DNA of 64,000 nt from Plenodomus lindquistii (lineage: Eukaryota; Ascomycota; Dothideomycetes; Pleosporales; Leptosphaeriaceae): NCBI GenBank assembly GCA_025504975.1, contig JANUWI010000005.1, positions 620,001 to 684,000 on the forward strand, given 5' to 3'. Positions 44,891 through 55,196 of the stretch are shown here, in pieces (the stretch's first letter is position 1; each line of letters begins with the position of its first letter). The translations under genes and the position numbers were made by a program. A model generated the notes under the pieces. That model did not search any database, was not told the origin of the DNA, and saw nothing but the letters and a program-made list of their open reading frames with translations.

Positions 44891-46353
44891 CTATTTCATG
44901 AAGCCAGCCTTGCCATCGCCATCAGCGTCGACCTTGGGATTAAGCTGATGAAGTTAGTATGTGCTTGAGATGGCATGTTGGTGAGAGTTGCTTACCTTGT
45001 CCTTGATGCTGGGCTTCTCGTGAGTGCCGTGAGTACCGGTAGTACCGTGGGTGCCGTGGGCTCCATGAGCGCCGACACCATCGTGAGTGACACCTGCAGA
45101 GTGTTGGTCATGCACAGACGAATGATGAGCACCATCGCGCGGTGCAGTGTGAGCGGGTTGGAGCGACGAATGAGGTTCAGCCTTGGAGTAAGGCTCCTTA
45201 ATCGCCTGGGGAAGTTCGGATTCAGGAATGTTGGTGGGGGGAATTGTGTTACCTCCAACGTTGCTGCCGTGGACAGCATTGCCTGTACCACCAAGTCCGC
45301 CGCTGGTGCCTGAGAGGCCACCGCCAGTGTGGGTGCCGAATCCCTCAGTGTATTGACCAGCACCGACGCCACCAACACCTGAAGTGTTACCAGCCGCACC
45401 GTAGCGGTCAGAGTCAACGCGAGGATCAATCTTGTTGCCAGCGTGGCTGCCGTGGGGACCAGATGGGTCAGAGTATCCAGAAGAACCGATGCCTCCAGTG
45501 CTGTGACCGGTAGAACCAGTAAGACCAGATCCGTGTGTGTTGCCAGTGAGGCCAGATCCGTGCGTGTTGGATCCAGTCAAACCGGTGCCGTGTGTGTTGG
45601 AGCCAGTGAGTCCACTTCCGTGGGTGTTGCCAGTGAGGCCAGATCCATGGGTGTTGGATCCGTACTCGGAGCCGGTCAACCCTGATCCGTGTGTGTTGGA
45701 TCCAGTAAGACCAGATCCGTGGGTGTTGGAGCCAGTCAAGCCAGATCCGTGAGTGTTAGAGCCGGTGAGGCCGCTACCGTGGGTGTTGCCAGTGAGGCCA
45801 GATCCATGGGTGTTGGATCCGGTGAGCCCACTTCCGTGGGTGTTGGAGCCGGTGAGGCCGGTACCGTGGGTGTTGGAGCCTGTCAGACCGCCAGTGGTTC
45901 CGTGTGTCTCGCCATATTGCCCTGTGCCGTAGCCACCTGCTCCTGCGGTGTTTCCAGCAGTGCCGAGACGGTCGGAGTCAACGCGGGGGTCGGCCTTGTT
46001 GGTGAGGTGGGAGTCGTGGGGACCGCTGGGATCGCTGTGGCCAAGACCTGAAGAGCCTGTGGTGCCGTGTGTGGTGTTAGAGCCAGTCAAGCCTGAGCCA
46101 GTGGTACCATGTGTTGTGCCGTGTGTGGTGTTGGAGCCAGTCAGACCTGAGCCAGTAGTTCCGTGTGTGGTACTAGTGGTACCGGTGTGGTGGTCCACAC
46201 CAGTGGTGCCAGTGTGTGTGCCAGTGTGTGTAGTCTCGTCATCTGGAAATGTTAGCAGGAACTGAGTATGATGTTGAAGTACTACTCACGAGTCTTGTCC
46301 TTGTGGGTCATGTCATCGACCTTAGCCTTGATCTTGTTTACGATTCCAGACAT
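44891..46353 (-). CDS. LEA-like Gly/Thr/His repeat protein with internal minisatellite
   Basis: Exons 46353-46290, 46242-44996 and 44944-44891 (introns 47 and 51 nt) encode 454 aa. It begins MSGIVNKIKAKVDDMTHKDKT. A Thr-Gly-Ser-His region follows, then a long array of about ten-residue units (GLTGSNTHGS and variants). Two related modules of ~45 residues flank the array, each with DPSGPH, NKxDPRVDSDR and AGNT. After EKPSIKDK the last exon adds LNPKVDADGDGKAGFMK, a loop resembling a calcium-binding EF-hand (DADGDGKAGF). It is entirely hydrophilic with no membrane span. Known: similar low-complexity proteins in ascomycetes are induced by stress or in conidia. A protective, hydrophilin/LEA-like role is inference. 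A TATA box and stress-type upstream sites are present. Confidence 0.85.
45490..45900 (-). repeat. Coding minisatellite, about 27-30 bp units
   Basis: About 14 tandem units encode GLTGSNTHGS, GLTGNTHGS (one codon shorter) or GLTGSNTHGT, with one longer unit containing GSEYGS. Units differ mainly at third positions, so the array is old enough to have diverged yet is still in frame. Unit length stays a multiple of three. It is expected to differ in copy number between isolates. Confidence 0.88.
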
Positions 46354-46483
46354 GATGGGTGTATGCGTGTTCTTTGTATGGGTGGAAGAAGTTGTTTGAT
46401 TGTAGTCTTGGTGTGTTGGTGTGTTGTGATGTTGTTGTGGTTGAGTTTGATATGGAAGAGCTTAGGAGCGTGTCAATGCCTTC

Positions 46484-46490
46484 TTATATA
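46484..46490 (-). promoter_or_regulatory. TATA box of the LEA-like gene
   Basis: TATATAA on the minus strand, about 130 nt upstream of the LEA-like ATG. TATA-containing promoters are typical of inducible fungal genes. A C5T (AGGGG on the gene strand) lies about 25 nt further upstream. Confidence 0.45.
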
Positions 46491-46840
46491 TGGATATTAC
46501 AGCAAGAGCACCCCCTCCAGGCTACGTCATGCTTCCTCCAATGGCGCCATTTGCAGTATCTGCTGTGCAAACGGGCAAGGCAGGAGCTGAGATCCCGGTT
46601 TCACAACTGTCTTTTCTCCGCTGCTAGTGCCGCAATCAAACAGGAGGATCGCGAAACCTGCGTGAGCGGCTCGCGGCAACGTCATTGGAATCCGCCTGAA
46701 TGATCTGACATGGGCAAATTGAGCAGACCACGGTCGTAGTTCGGTTCTTCTCCTCGACCCACAAGCTCACTCAGGCCCTGAAATTCCTTGGACCTTGGTG
46801 TTGCAACAGCCACAAACATTGGCTAGTTTCCAGCCACTGG

Positions 46841-46855
46841 CCCCTCATTGAGGGG
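46841..46855. promoter_or_regulatory. Palindromic pair of stress-response-element cores
   Basis: CCCCTCATTGAGGGG: two 7-bp arms (CCCCTCA/TGAGGGG) around one central base. Each arm contains the AGGGG core recognised by Msn2/4-type C2H2 zinc-finger factors in yeast. It lies about 490 nt upstream of the LEA-like start and about 830 nt upstream of the EI24-type gene. Function is inferred from the motif alone. Confidence 0.4.
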
Positions 46856-47688
46856 CGGCTCGACGGATGGAGCTAACATTAGTCTACATTTGGCGACCTT
46901 GGGGTGCAGCACGTGGATGTGGCTGCGTCATTTCTCGGTTGCGTGCATCTACAGTGTGGAGTAGGGTGGTGCTTAGTCGCGACTTCAGATCCTGCTTTGC
47001 TGTGTCTTTTCCTTCCAAACCCATGTTTGACGCGCAACAAGACATCGGATCGGCTGTGGATCCTACTAAGGCACCGCCACAATTGGTCCTAACTCCTCAA
47101 ACAAGGAACATGACCAGGAGGGAGGGCATAGGGCATCGATGAAGGCCTAGATGCGATCAGATCGTGAGCTTCACCGCCAGCAGGACCTGTATACTTGGAA
47201 ATGGGTTTCCTGAGCACACCTGGATAGGTGGAGAATTGCTCGCATCACGAGTCGCCAAATTGACCTCAGATTCCCCGTTGCTTGGAGCTCCACGACCTAA
47301 TTGTGGATGCTAGGAAATGACGAATAATGACGTACCCATACCCAATTATCAGTAGAGCTGAATGCCGTGTATTTACTCTACAATGCCATGGTTGGACCTG
47401 ACTCATCCACGATGGATAAATGAATTCCATACCCTGCGTCAAGCTTGCATAGTTTGCTGCAGAAACAGGTCGTTGACATGGAGATCTCTGGGAAGGAAGT
47501 CCGCGAGGTGAAGTTCGTCGAGTGGAGCTTGGACCCTTTTCGCGCCGCAAGCATGACGTAGGCAGAATGCTCGCACACCCTACCCAAACTTGTAATCTGC
47601 GAACTCTGCAGCAATCACCTCACAACTCAATTCTTCTTGAACCTAGATCCTAAGATCTTCCTTCTCGGCCATCATTACCGCTGTAGTC

Positions 47689-48675
47689 ATGTCAGGCGGC
47701 GGAGTCAAAGTGCCCGACAGGGTCAAGGAAGTTGCAAGGGAGGACTTCGACAAGGCAAAGCAGCTCGCTACAGATGCTGTGCGATCGGCCGCGTACCTCT
47801 ACCCGTTCAAGGTAAGGACTTCGCAGCCCTTTGCAAGATTCGGACTGATCGATTTGCAAGGGTATCTTGTACTTCTTCACCAACCGCTCTCTATGGAAGC
47901 CCCTCGCGGCCAAGCTGGTCCCGACCTTGTCGCTTGGTGTTGGGGTGACGGTGCTGATGTTTGCCGTCACCTACTTGCCTCAAGTCGCACTCTTGACACT
48001 GTTCAACGGGCCCTTTGCTATCATTAGTACTATTCTGCTGGTACTCAGCGAGTCGTCGACAATCTTCAACGTCCTGAGCAAAAACTTCCTCATTGACGAT
48101 GCCTTGATTGATACCTTTGATGGTACTCTTCTCTCTCGAGGCCAGACCTCCTTGGTAGCCACTGAGCGCCAGGTCAAATCTGGAGGAGATCCTGTAGGAA
48201 AACTGGGCAAGCTTATGAAGAAGCCGTTCGCCAAGTTCACGCCCAGTGCCATCATCCGGTACTTCATGTATCTCCCGCTCAACTTCATCCCCATCGTCGG
48301 CACCGTCGCATTTGTCATTCTCCAGGGTCGCAAGTTTGGTCCTACCGCCCATGCTCGCTACTTCCAGTTGAAGCAGATGAAGAAGCAGGACAAGGAACGC
48401 TTTGTTGAGGAGCGCAAGGCTGCGTATGCCAGGTCAGTCACTTTAGAACCTCAACATGCCACATGCTGACACTGTGAAGCTTCGGTGTACCTGCTGTCCT
48501 CCTCGAGCTCGTCCCTGTCGCCGGTATCCTCTTCTCGTTCACGAACACCGTTGGCGCCGCGTTATGGGCCGCAGATATGGAGCAAGCTCAGAGCGGTGGT
48601 AGCCAGAGCAGCGGAAGCTCCACTGCCCCTAACCTTCGTAACCAGGCTGAGCAAGTCAGGAAGCGGGAGTTGTGA
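47689..48675 (+). CDS. EI24-domain membrane protein, RRT8/LDS (outer spore wall) family
   Basis: Exons 47689-47811, 47861-48432 and 48480-48675 (introns 49 and 47 nt) encode 296 aa. N-terminal amphipathic helix (VPDRVKEVAREDFDKAKQLATDAVRSAAYLYPFKGILYFF). Hydrophobic spans: LWKPLAAKLVPTLSLGVGVTVLMFAVTYL, ALLTLFNGPFAIISTILLVLSES, then YFMYLPLNFIPIVGTVAFVILQG and FGVPAVLLELVPVAGILFSFTNTVGAALWAADME, the typical EI24/DUF540 ending. The tail is Ser/Gln-rich. Both junctions restore family blocks. Known: yeast Rrt8, Lds1 and Lds2 sit on lipid droplets and the outer spore wall. In filamentous fungi, lipid-droplet or ER location is likely but inferred. Confidence 0.88.
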
Positions 48676-49746
48676 GAAGCTCGCATCCGAGACTCTAAAC
48701 AGATATGTCCAAGACTTGTACTAACAGGTTCGGTGAAGGGACTTTGATGCGCTTGAACGCTCCGGTCCTTATGTTCAATACCGCTACCCATGGAAACCGC
48801 CTTAGGCGAGGGGCAACATGCTCGGTTGGCCTTAATGAATGGAACGTGAACGCGACGAAGAAGTGATACGAATGGACTATGGATCCAGCATACACATAGC
48901 TCTACAGTAGCAATGACAATGTATAATATCTCAATGCAATCTGGTCCTGTTTCGTGATGTGGTTTAGGAATTGAACTTAGCGCGCGATATGTGGCCACTC
49001 AAACAAAAGAATGTGTGGACCCTTGGTGACGTAATCGCAGGCGATCGGGTGCTTGCAAGCTGAACGTGAATCTACTCGTGCTCGGTATAGCATGGGCACA
49101 ACACCTGAGACATAACACTTCATCATTCTCTCGAATGAATCTGGTGTCTCCGAGACAGGAACCTACGATTCACTATGCGAGCGAGGAGGCTTAAGAGCTT
49201 AGAGGCGATAATGGACAGCGAGGGCGACCGTGAGGATGAAAAGGATACACATATTACAATCAAAAGGACATTAGTCGATAGTTGAGGTAGCTGAGTATTT
49301 ATTACGCGCTATGACAACGTTCGTTGACAGTAATCTCTGTTTGTTAAACTCTCACGCATGTCAATGGAATTGACAGCAGTCGATCATCACTCACCCCTGT
49401 ATTGTCACATGCGGTGGGCTGTAGATGAAAATATTGCTAAACTTATGGTAGTGTATCAAACGAATCTACAAGAACTCTTAAAGTCTACTCGCATACTGTA
49501 CACAGAGCTAAGAGTACATACTCATTGCTTTGCACTCATCTGGTACCCCTTCGCTCTTGCGCAACTTGAATATTCTTGCTCTCAAGTAACAGTGTAGACT
49601 CGATAATGAAGAGGTCTTCTTTCGAGAAAGCGGAAATGTCACTTCCGGTAGAAACGTCGCCAAAGCGGCTCCTAGGGCCGCAACTACTAAAAGTACTTTT
49701 CTACATTCTAGCGAGAGTCGCAGACATGAGAGACCGTGCCACGTGC
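48676..49746. other. Convergent 3' region, about 1.1 kb
   Basis: It lies between the EI24-type gene and the photolyase gene, which converge. It is AT-rich between about 49200 and 49600. No coding signal was seen. Confidence 0.5.
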
Positions 49747-51561
49747 TCAAGGCTCAGCATCGTGCATGTCCCTCTTAAACCTATCCAGACACCTGGCTTT
49801 CGTCTCCCTCCAATCTACGTGCGGCTCGGGATATCCAAGCTTTTCAAACTCTGATTTACTTAACCGCGCGTGTGGCGCAAACACTGCTTTTCCTTGAACG
49901 TCTTTCAACTCCGACACCCACTTCCGGATATAATCACCCTCTGGATCGTTCTTCTCCGCTTGACTGACGGGGTTGAAGACGGTGTAGCTGGGCTCCCATC
50001 CCTGTGTATTGTTCGACAAGTCCCAGTCGATTAGTGTTTCGGCAAAGTACCGCTCTCCTCTTCTGTAATCGAGAAGAAGATTGCAATACAAGTAGGAAGA
50101 GACATTCATACGCAAACGATTGTGCATCCAGCCCTCATGCGCCAACTGCCTCATTCCTGCATCGATGAAGGGTTCGCCCGTCGTCCCCTTGATCCACTTC
50201 TCCCACCCCTCCTCATCGTCTTCCCATTGCACGAACTCGAATTTTAAGTTCTGTGGGAGATTCATCGATGTATGCGGTGTGCACATTGTCGTCTGGCGAT
50301 ACAGCTCCCTGAAAACAATCTCGCGGACCCATGCCCAAACACCCGCGCTCGCAACACCGTCGTGGAAATCGGTGGAGCCTTTGTTGTAGTCGACGACTTT
50401 GCGGAGAGCGCTGCGTACGCTGTACATGCCAGCGGAAAAGTAAGGGGACAGGCGAGATGTGCTGTCTTTGGATGGATCGGAGCGTGTGGCGGCGTAGGTA
50501 GGGATTCTCTTGAGGAAGGCATCCATGCGTTTGGAGGCGGCTTTGTAGCCTGGGGGCCACAGTTTGCGGATACGGTTCTTGTCTTCATCTTTTTCGAAAA
50601 GTTTGTCTTTTGCAGGTTTTGGTGCTGGCGTATCGAAGAGGGCCTTCAGGTCTTTCTTTGCAGATGAAGAGTTTGCGGCGGGTGGAGGGTTGGTGTCGAG
50701 GAGTTCGGGTTGGGCTTTGATGAGATCGAGCCAGGCTTTAAAATAGGGTGTGAAGACCTTCATGGGCTTGCCGTTGCCTGTCATCATTGTACCAGGTTCG
50801 ACGACCGTCTGGTCGTGGTGTAAGGAGACGTGGACGTCATCGCCAACTGTCTTGACCAGTTTGATGTCACGGCGCAGTTCGTCGATTTCGTACTCGATGT
50901 TACCGAAGACATGAGATACGCCCTGTTCCTTAAACCACGATACTGCGGTGGTGACAATGTCATTGCGATTCTCGCATTCGAGAAACATGAGAGGGATGTT
51001 GAGTTCTTTGAGCTCTTTCTGGATAATCTTGAGCCCTTCGTACATGAAGTCTACGCGCGCAGGGGAGGTGCCGTGCCAGCTTTCGTCTGCCGCGCAGTTT
51101 ACATATACACAAATGAGGTGCTTCTTGTTTTTCTGGGCGAGTTCCGACGCCTGGTGAAGTGCAGTATTGTCTTGGATACGAAGATCCTTGGGGTGGAACC
51201 AATGCGCGACCTTTTTCACTTCCTTGACTTCATCTTGCGCTTGGAGGGCTTCTTGGAGCTGATCGTATGGCAGATTCTCATCTACCTCCTTTGCTCTTGT
51301 CGTAGTGGTATGGCCTAGTTCTGAGCGTGAATACTCTAGCCGTTTCGAGGGTCGGTCTTTGTGCGAATCCTCGTCGGCAATTTTCGCAGCTTTGGCGGAG
51401 CGCTTCGAGGCCGGCATTGTCGATTTGGTGCGTGTCGCGTGTCTGAACGCGTTGTTCGCGATACGCCTAGGAATTGCAGGGCTTGATTGAATCTGCACAA
51501 TTCTTTCCACAAACTTCAATGAACAGACGTGAATTGGCGAGAATCGTCGAACAACAAGCAT
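49747..51561 (-). CDS. PHR1: Deoxyribodipyrimidine photolyase, class I CPD type
   Basis: Single exon of 604 aa from ATG 51561. The photolyase domain starts at VAHWFHPKDLRIQDNTALHQAS, in the N-terminal antenna-binding Rossmann part. The FAD-binding part has RLSPYFSAGMYSVRSAL, GVWAWVREIVFRELYRQ, FEFVQWEDDEEGWEKWIKGTTGEPFIDAGMRQLAHEGWMHNRLRMNVSSYL and LLDYRRGERYFAETLIDWDLSNNTQGWEPSYTVFNPVSQAEKNDPEGDYIRKW, with conserved Trp residues for electron transfer. Known: the enzyme reverses cyclobutane pyrimidine dimers using blue light. The first 48 residues are Arg/Ser/hydrophobic and lack net acid (MLVVRRFSPIHVCSLKF), like a mitochondrial presequence. A second Met (MPASKRSAKAAK) begins a basic, nuclear-style N-terminus. 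Both forms may be made, as yeast Phr1 acts in both compartments. Confidence 0.95.
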   Translation of the reverse strand: MLVVRRFSPIHVCSLKFVERIVQIQSSPAIPRRIANNAFRHATRTKSTMPASKRSAKAAKIADEDSHKDRPSKRLEYSRSELGHTTTTRAKEVDENLPYDQLQEALQAQDEVKEVKKVAHWFHPKDLRIQDNTALHQASELAQKNKKHLICVYVNCAADESWHGTSPARVDFMYEGLKIIQKELKELNIPLMFLECENRNDIVTTAVSWFKEQGVSHVFGNIEYEIDELRRDIKLVKTVGDDVHVSLHHDQTVVEPGTMMTGNGKPMKVFTPYFKAWLDLIKAQPELLDTNPPPAANSSSAKKDLKALFDTPAPKPAKDKLFEKDEDKNRIRKLWPPGYKAASKRMDAFLKRIPTYAATRSDPSKDSTSRLSPYFSAGMYSVRSALRKVVDYNKGSTDFHDGVASAGVWAWVREIVFRELYRQTTMCTPHTSMNLPQNLKFEFVQWEDDEEGWEKWIKGTTGEPFIDAGMRQLAHEGWMHNRLRMNVSSYLYCNLLLDYRRGERYFAETLIDWDLSNNTQGWEPSYTVFNPVSQAEKNDPEGDYIRKWVSELKDVQGKAVFAPHARLSKSEFEKLGYPEPHVDWRETKARCLDRFKRDMHDAEP

Positions 51562-52968
51562 CAAGATGCGTGCCAGTAAACCACCTGGCTGGTATTATTG
51601 CTTTGTAGGTGGTCGATTGCGATAACTTTGTATCCCAATGCATCCAGAGTGGTGACGTCGGCGAAGCCATTGTAGCGTGCTCGAGCCACACTTTGATGGG
51701 CAGAGCTTGCCCAGTATCAATCGACGACTTACCGAATCGATGTTTCAGATCCAGATCTTGATGCATCCCTGCATCCCGATGCGATGTGTATGATCGCATG
51801 GTGTTTGTGTCTCGATAGTGAAGGCTGGCCAGGTCACGTGAGTTGCACAAAGGAGCTCGATTTATCGAGTCCACATTACAAGACAAGAGCACGCATCTTC
51901 AACCCATAGAGTAGCGGGGAGCACACAGGTGCATCATAGATAGCGCGAGCATATCTACCAGATTGTGTAGAGTATACACCTGAAATTTGAGCGTATCTTG
52001 TCACGCCATGGCTGCGGTAGATGTCGTCTAGGGCTGATGGACTGGCAACAGCGAGCTCGTAGAACGCCCTTCAGATTCGGAGCGATGGCGTCGCGTACGC
52101 GACAAAGAGTTGCGATGAAAATTGGGTCATATAGAACGACTCAATGCTGTTGAAAATACTGGTCTTGCGTGAGTGTTTCGATCTTGAGTTTTCATCTTTG
52201 GGTGTGGTGTGTTCCAGATTCCAGGTGATGTCAGGGGCTGCCGCCACGTGATCCTGCCGCGGCGTTTTTCGTTGACCCACTCGTAGTCGTGCACCTCACT
52301 TTGACCGCACCACTTCCGCCTGAAGTGTCTGCCAAGCAGGAACGGCTCATTGTAACCAGCCCATGAGCGTCGCGACGAATGAACGTGCAATCGCACAACA
52401 TCCCTCGCTTGCAGATTGCCAAGTGTGCCTGCGGGGTTTTTTATCGTTCATTCCATGAGCAGTGTCTCCGGAACGAATCAGAGGCTCGCTTTCCTCAACG
52501 TGATGCCAAGCCAAATTCATCGAGCTTTCCCATGAACTGTCAAACGTGCCTCTCCAACCCAATAAGGCAGCTCGTCCAGCATTTGTGGCTCTTGAGGCGG
52601 CTCAGGCCAGCGGAATTTGGTCTGACTCAGGCTGTTGAGGCGCTCATCTTTGAGCAGTAAGAAAGCTGCATTATTGCACGAGGCCGTTTAATCGAGAGAA
52701 GAGACCGAGCCGTCCACCTGCAGATACGTAGTACAGCGGCCATGCCGTAGATGGGATTAGTTGTGGGACACTAATGCCTGGCGCGGTGTTACTCGCTGCA
52801 TTGGCGAACGAGCGTGTGCTTATGATATTGCCTATGCAGGTCCCGGGGAGCGTTTTATAAGCTTATATAGCTGGGTGTGTTAGCATCCCGAGTTTTTGGA
52901 ATCATCGCTTTTGCTCGTGACGATCGGTCGCGTGTACTACCAGAAATTCATCAATTGCGTTCACCACG
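51562..52968. other. Divergent intergenic region, about 1.4 kb
   Basis: It lies between the photolyase and alkaline phosphatase starts. A 93-codon plus-strand frame (52379-52660) has several Cys residues but no family resemblance and is not called. A TATA box near the right end is listed separately. Confidence 0.5.
52864..52869 (+). promoter_or_regulatory. TATA box of the alkaline phosphatase gene
   Basis: TATATA (in CTTATATAGC) 100 nt upstream of the ATG. Position and sequence fit a core promoter element; regulation by phosphate is typical of the family but cannot be read here. Confidence 0.45.
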
Positions 52969-55196
52969 ATGAAGTGCACTTGCTCAGCTGTCGTGGCAGC
53001 AGCCCTCCTGGTGGGCTCTGTCTCCGCGCAGACGTTCCGCCGTCTTGGAGCTTGCCCGACACTCGGTATGGTTGCCATTGATTCATTCGTGATATGGAAT
53101 TGCTGACAGTCGTAGGATGTGTCTTCCCTCCTGACCAGTGAGTAATTGACTTGAATCTTGGACAAAGCCAATCAAAGTCATCCTCTATAGCCTGGTTTCT
53201 GACAATTAGCTAGGGCTGATTTCCTGGCCGGTCAATACTTCGACATTCGTTTGGAGGTCCACCAGCCCGTGAACGGGTCAGAAGCCATCGGCCTACCCTT
53301 GGACGAGAAGTTCACTTTTACCGTTGGCAAGAAAGGAGCAACGGCAAAGCCTGTCACAGAGTATTTTTCACTTCAAGAGCCCAAGCTGGAGAAGTGGAAT
53401 TTTACATATTTTGAAGGTCAAATCGCCAACCGAGACCGGACATACAAAAGGCTGACCTTAATAGATTTGTTCGCCCGAGACGCGAAGAAGCCGTCACTGG
53501 TCAATGTCGCTTCAAAAGCGTACCGCCGTATTGCGTTGTACGAGCCTGGCGAGTACACTGCAACGCTCACCTACAACAACGGAACCAAGACGGAGGCCAC
53601 ATGGCTCGTTCGTGATCTAGCTGAAGAACGCAAGGCTAAAAACATTATATTCTTTATTGGCGACGGAATGACTACGAACATGATTACAGCGGCGAGGCTA
53701 ATTGCGCATAAGAGCATAAACGGAAAATACCAGACTACCATGGCAATGGATAAGTTTCCGGTTCTCGGTCATCAGATGACCCATTCCATTGACAGCTTCA
53801 TCACGGACTCTGCCAATTCCGCCGGGGCTTTACACAGCGGGCATAAGAGCTCGGGTGCGTATTTGCTGCCCCCTGAGAGTGAAGGGGAACTCATCTTCTC
53901 ACTATATGAAGAGATGTGCTAATATACCATGTTCTAGTCAACTGCCTCAACGTCTACGCCGACTCCAGCAAGGATGAATTCGACGACCCCAAGGTCGAGA
54001 CTATCGCTGAGATGTTCCAACGTCTAACGGGTGGACATGTTGGTATTGTGTCCACTGCGTATATTGCAGACGCTACGCCAGCCGCGCTTGTTTCACACAC
54101 CAGGAACAGAGGTGCCTATGAAGCTATTGTCGACACCTACCTCAACGGCGTCCAGAACTATACATGGACTGACGTGGAAATTGATGTTATCTTTGGTGGT
54201 GGTGCCGAGCAGTTCTACCCTCCTTCACTCGGCGGCAAGACCTACCAAGGCAAAAACTACTTTGACGAGTTCGCCAAGGCCGACTACCAGATCATCCAGA
54301 ACCGCACCGCTCTGATGTCTGCCAGCTCGTCCGAGAAAGCCCTTGGAATCTTCACCACCTCTAACATGGCCAAGTGGATCGACCGCAACGTCTACCGCCA
54401 AAACCTCAACCAATCGCTCTCCCCCACCGGTGACAAGAAGCCTGCCCTCGACCAGCCCGGTCTCAAGGAGATGACTATCAAAGCTATTGACATCCTCAAA
54501 GCCCGCTCAGGCGACAAGGGTTGGTTCCTCATGTCGGAAGCCGCCTCCATTGACAAAATGATGCACGCCCTTGACTATGATCGCGCTCTCGGTGAGCTTC
54601 TCGAACTGGATGATACTATCAAAGCTACGATGGCGCACTTGAACGCTACCTCCCTGTTGAAGGAGACTCTTGTCCTTGTGACCGCCGATCACGGCCACGG
54701 CTTCGACGTCATGGGCTCAGTCGACACGCACTACCTCGCCGCACAAAACGTAGACCGCAAGAAGCGCGATGCCATCGGCGTCTACGAGCAGTCTGGGCTA
54801 AGTCAGTACATCAACACTGGAAACCTGACCTACACCGACAGCAACTTTCCCTCAAACTGGGATCCCCGATACACGCTCTTCCAGGGATTAATGGCCGATC
54901 CTGACAGAAGGGAGAACTGGTCTGTTCACAAGAACGGGCCGCGTGTTCCTGCCAAAGCTGCCAAAGGTACCCAGGATGCTTACGCTGATCCTAACGATGG
55001 GGCTGGTGGAATCTTGCTGAACGGTACCCTGCCCGTTGAGAACGACCAGGGTGTCCACTCCCTCACTGATGTTCCTGTGTTCGCTCAAGGACCGTGTCAA
55101 GAACTCTTTGGTGGTGTCTACAACAGTATTGACATGTTCTATGGTATGGCAGAATGTTTTGGATTGGCTAGGGGCAAGCCACAGGATGGGTACTGA
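52969..55196 (+). CDS. Secreted alkaline phosphatase
   Basis: Exons 52969-53065, 53116-53137 (22 nt), 53214-53854 and 53938-55196 (introns 50, 76 and 83 nt) encode 672 aa. The signal peptide is MKCTCSAVVAAALLVGSVSA, with likely cleavage near SA|QT. A ~150-residue N-terminal domain precedes the catalytic domain: KNIIFFIGDGMTTNMITAARL (metal-binding Asp190), TDSANSAGALHSGHKS (phosphorylated Ser239), GHVGIVSTAYIADATPAA, FLMSEAASIDKMMHALD (metal Glu/Asp/His) and LVLVTADHGHGFDV. Several NxS/T sites fit secretion. Known: the enzyme removes phosphate from many monoesters outside the cell or in the vacuole/periplasm at high pH. No C-terminal anchor is seen. The intron at 53855 restores HKSSVNCLNVY, a family-conserved join. 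Confidence 0.93.

Larger units (their letters stand above)
46354..47688. other. Divergent intergenic region
   Basis: About 1.3 kb between the LEA-like gene and the EI24-type gene. Apart from the TATA box and stress-element palindrome listed separately, no coding signal was found. Confidence 0.5.

Noticed and set aside
52379..52660. 93-codon plus-strand frame with CxC and CxxC
   Set aside because: It starts with ATG and has several Cys, but no known zinc-finger spacing, no supporting promoter signal and no homology I recognise. Transcript data would be needed.
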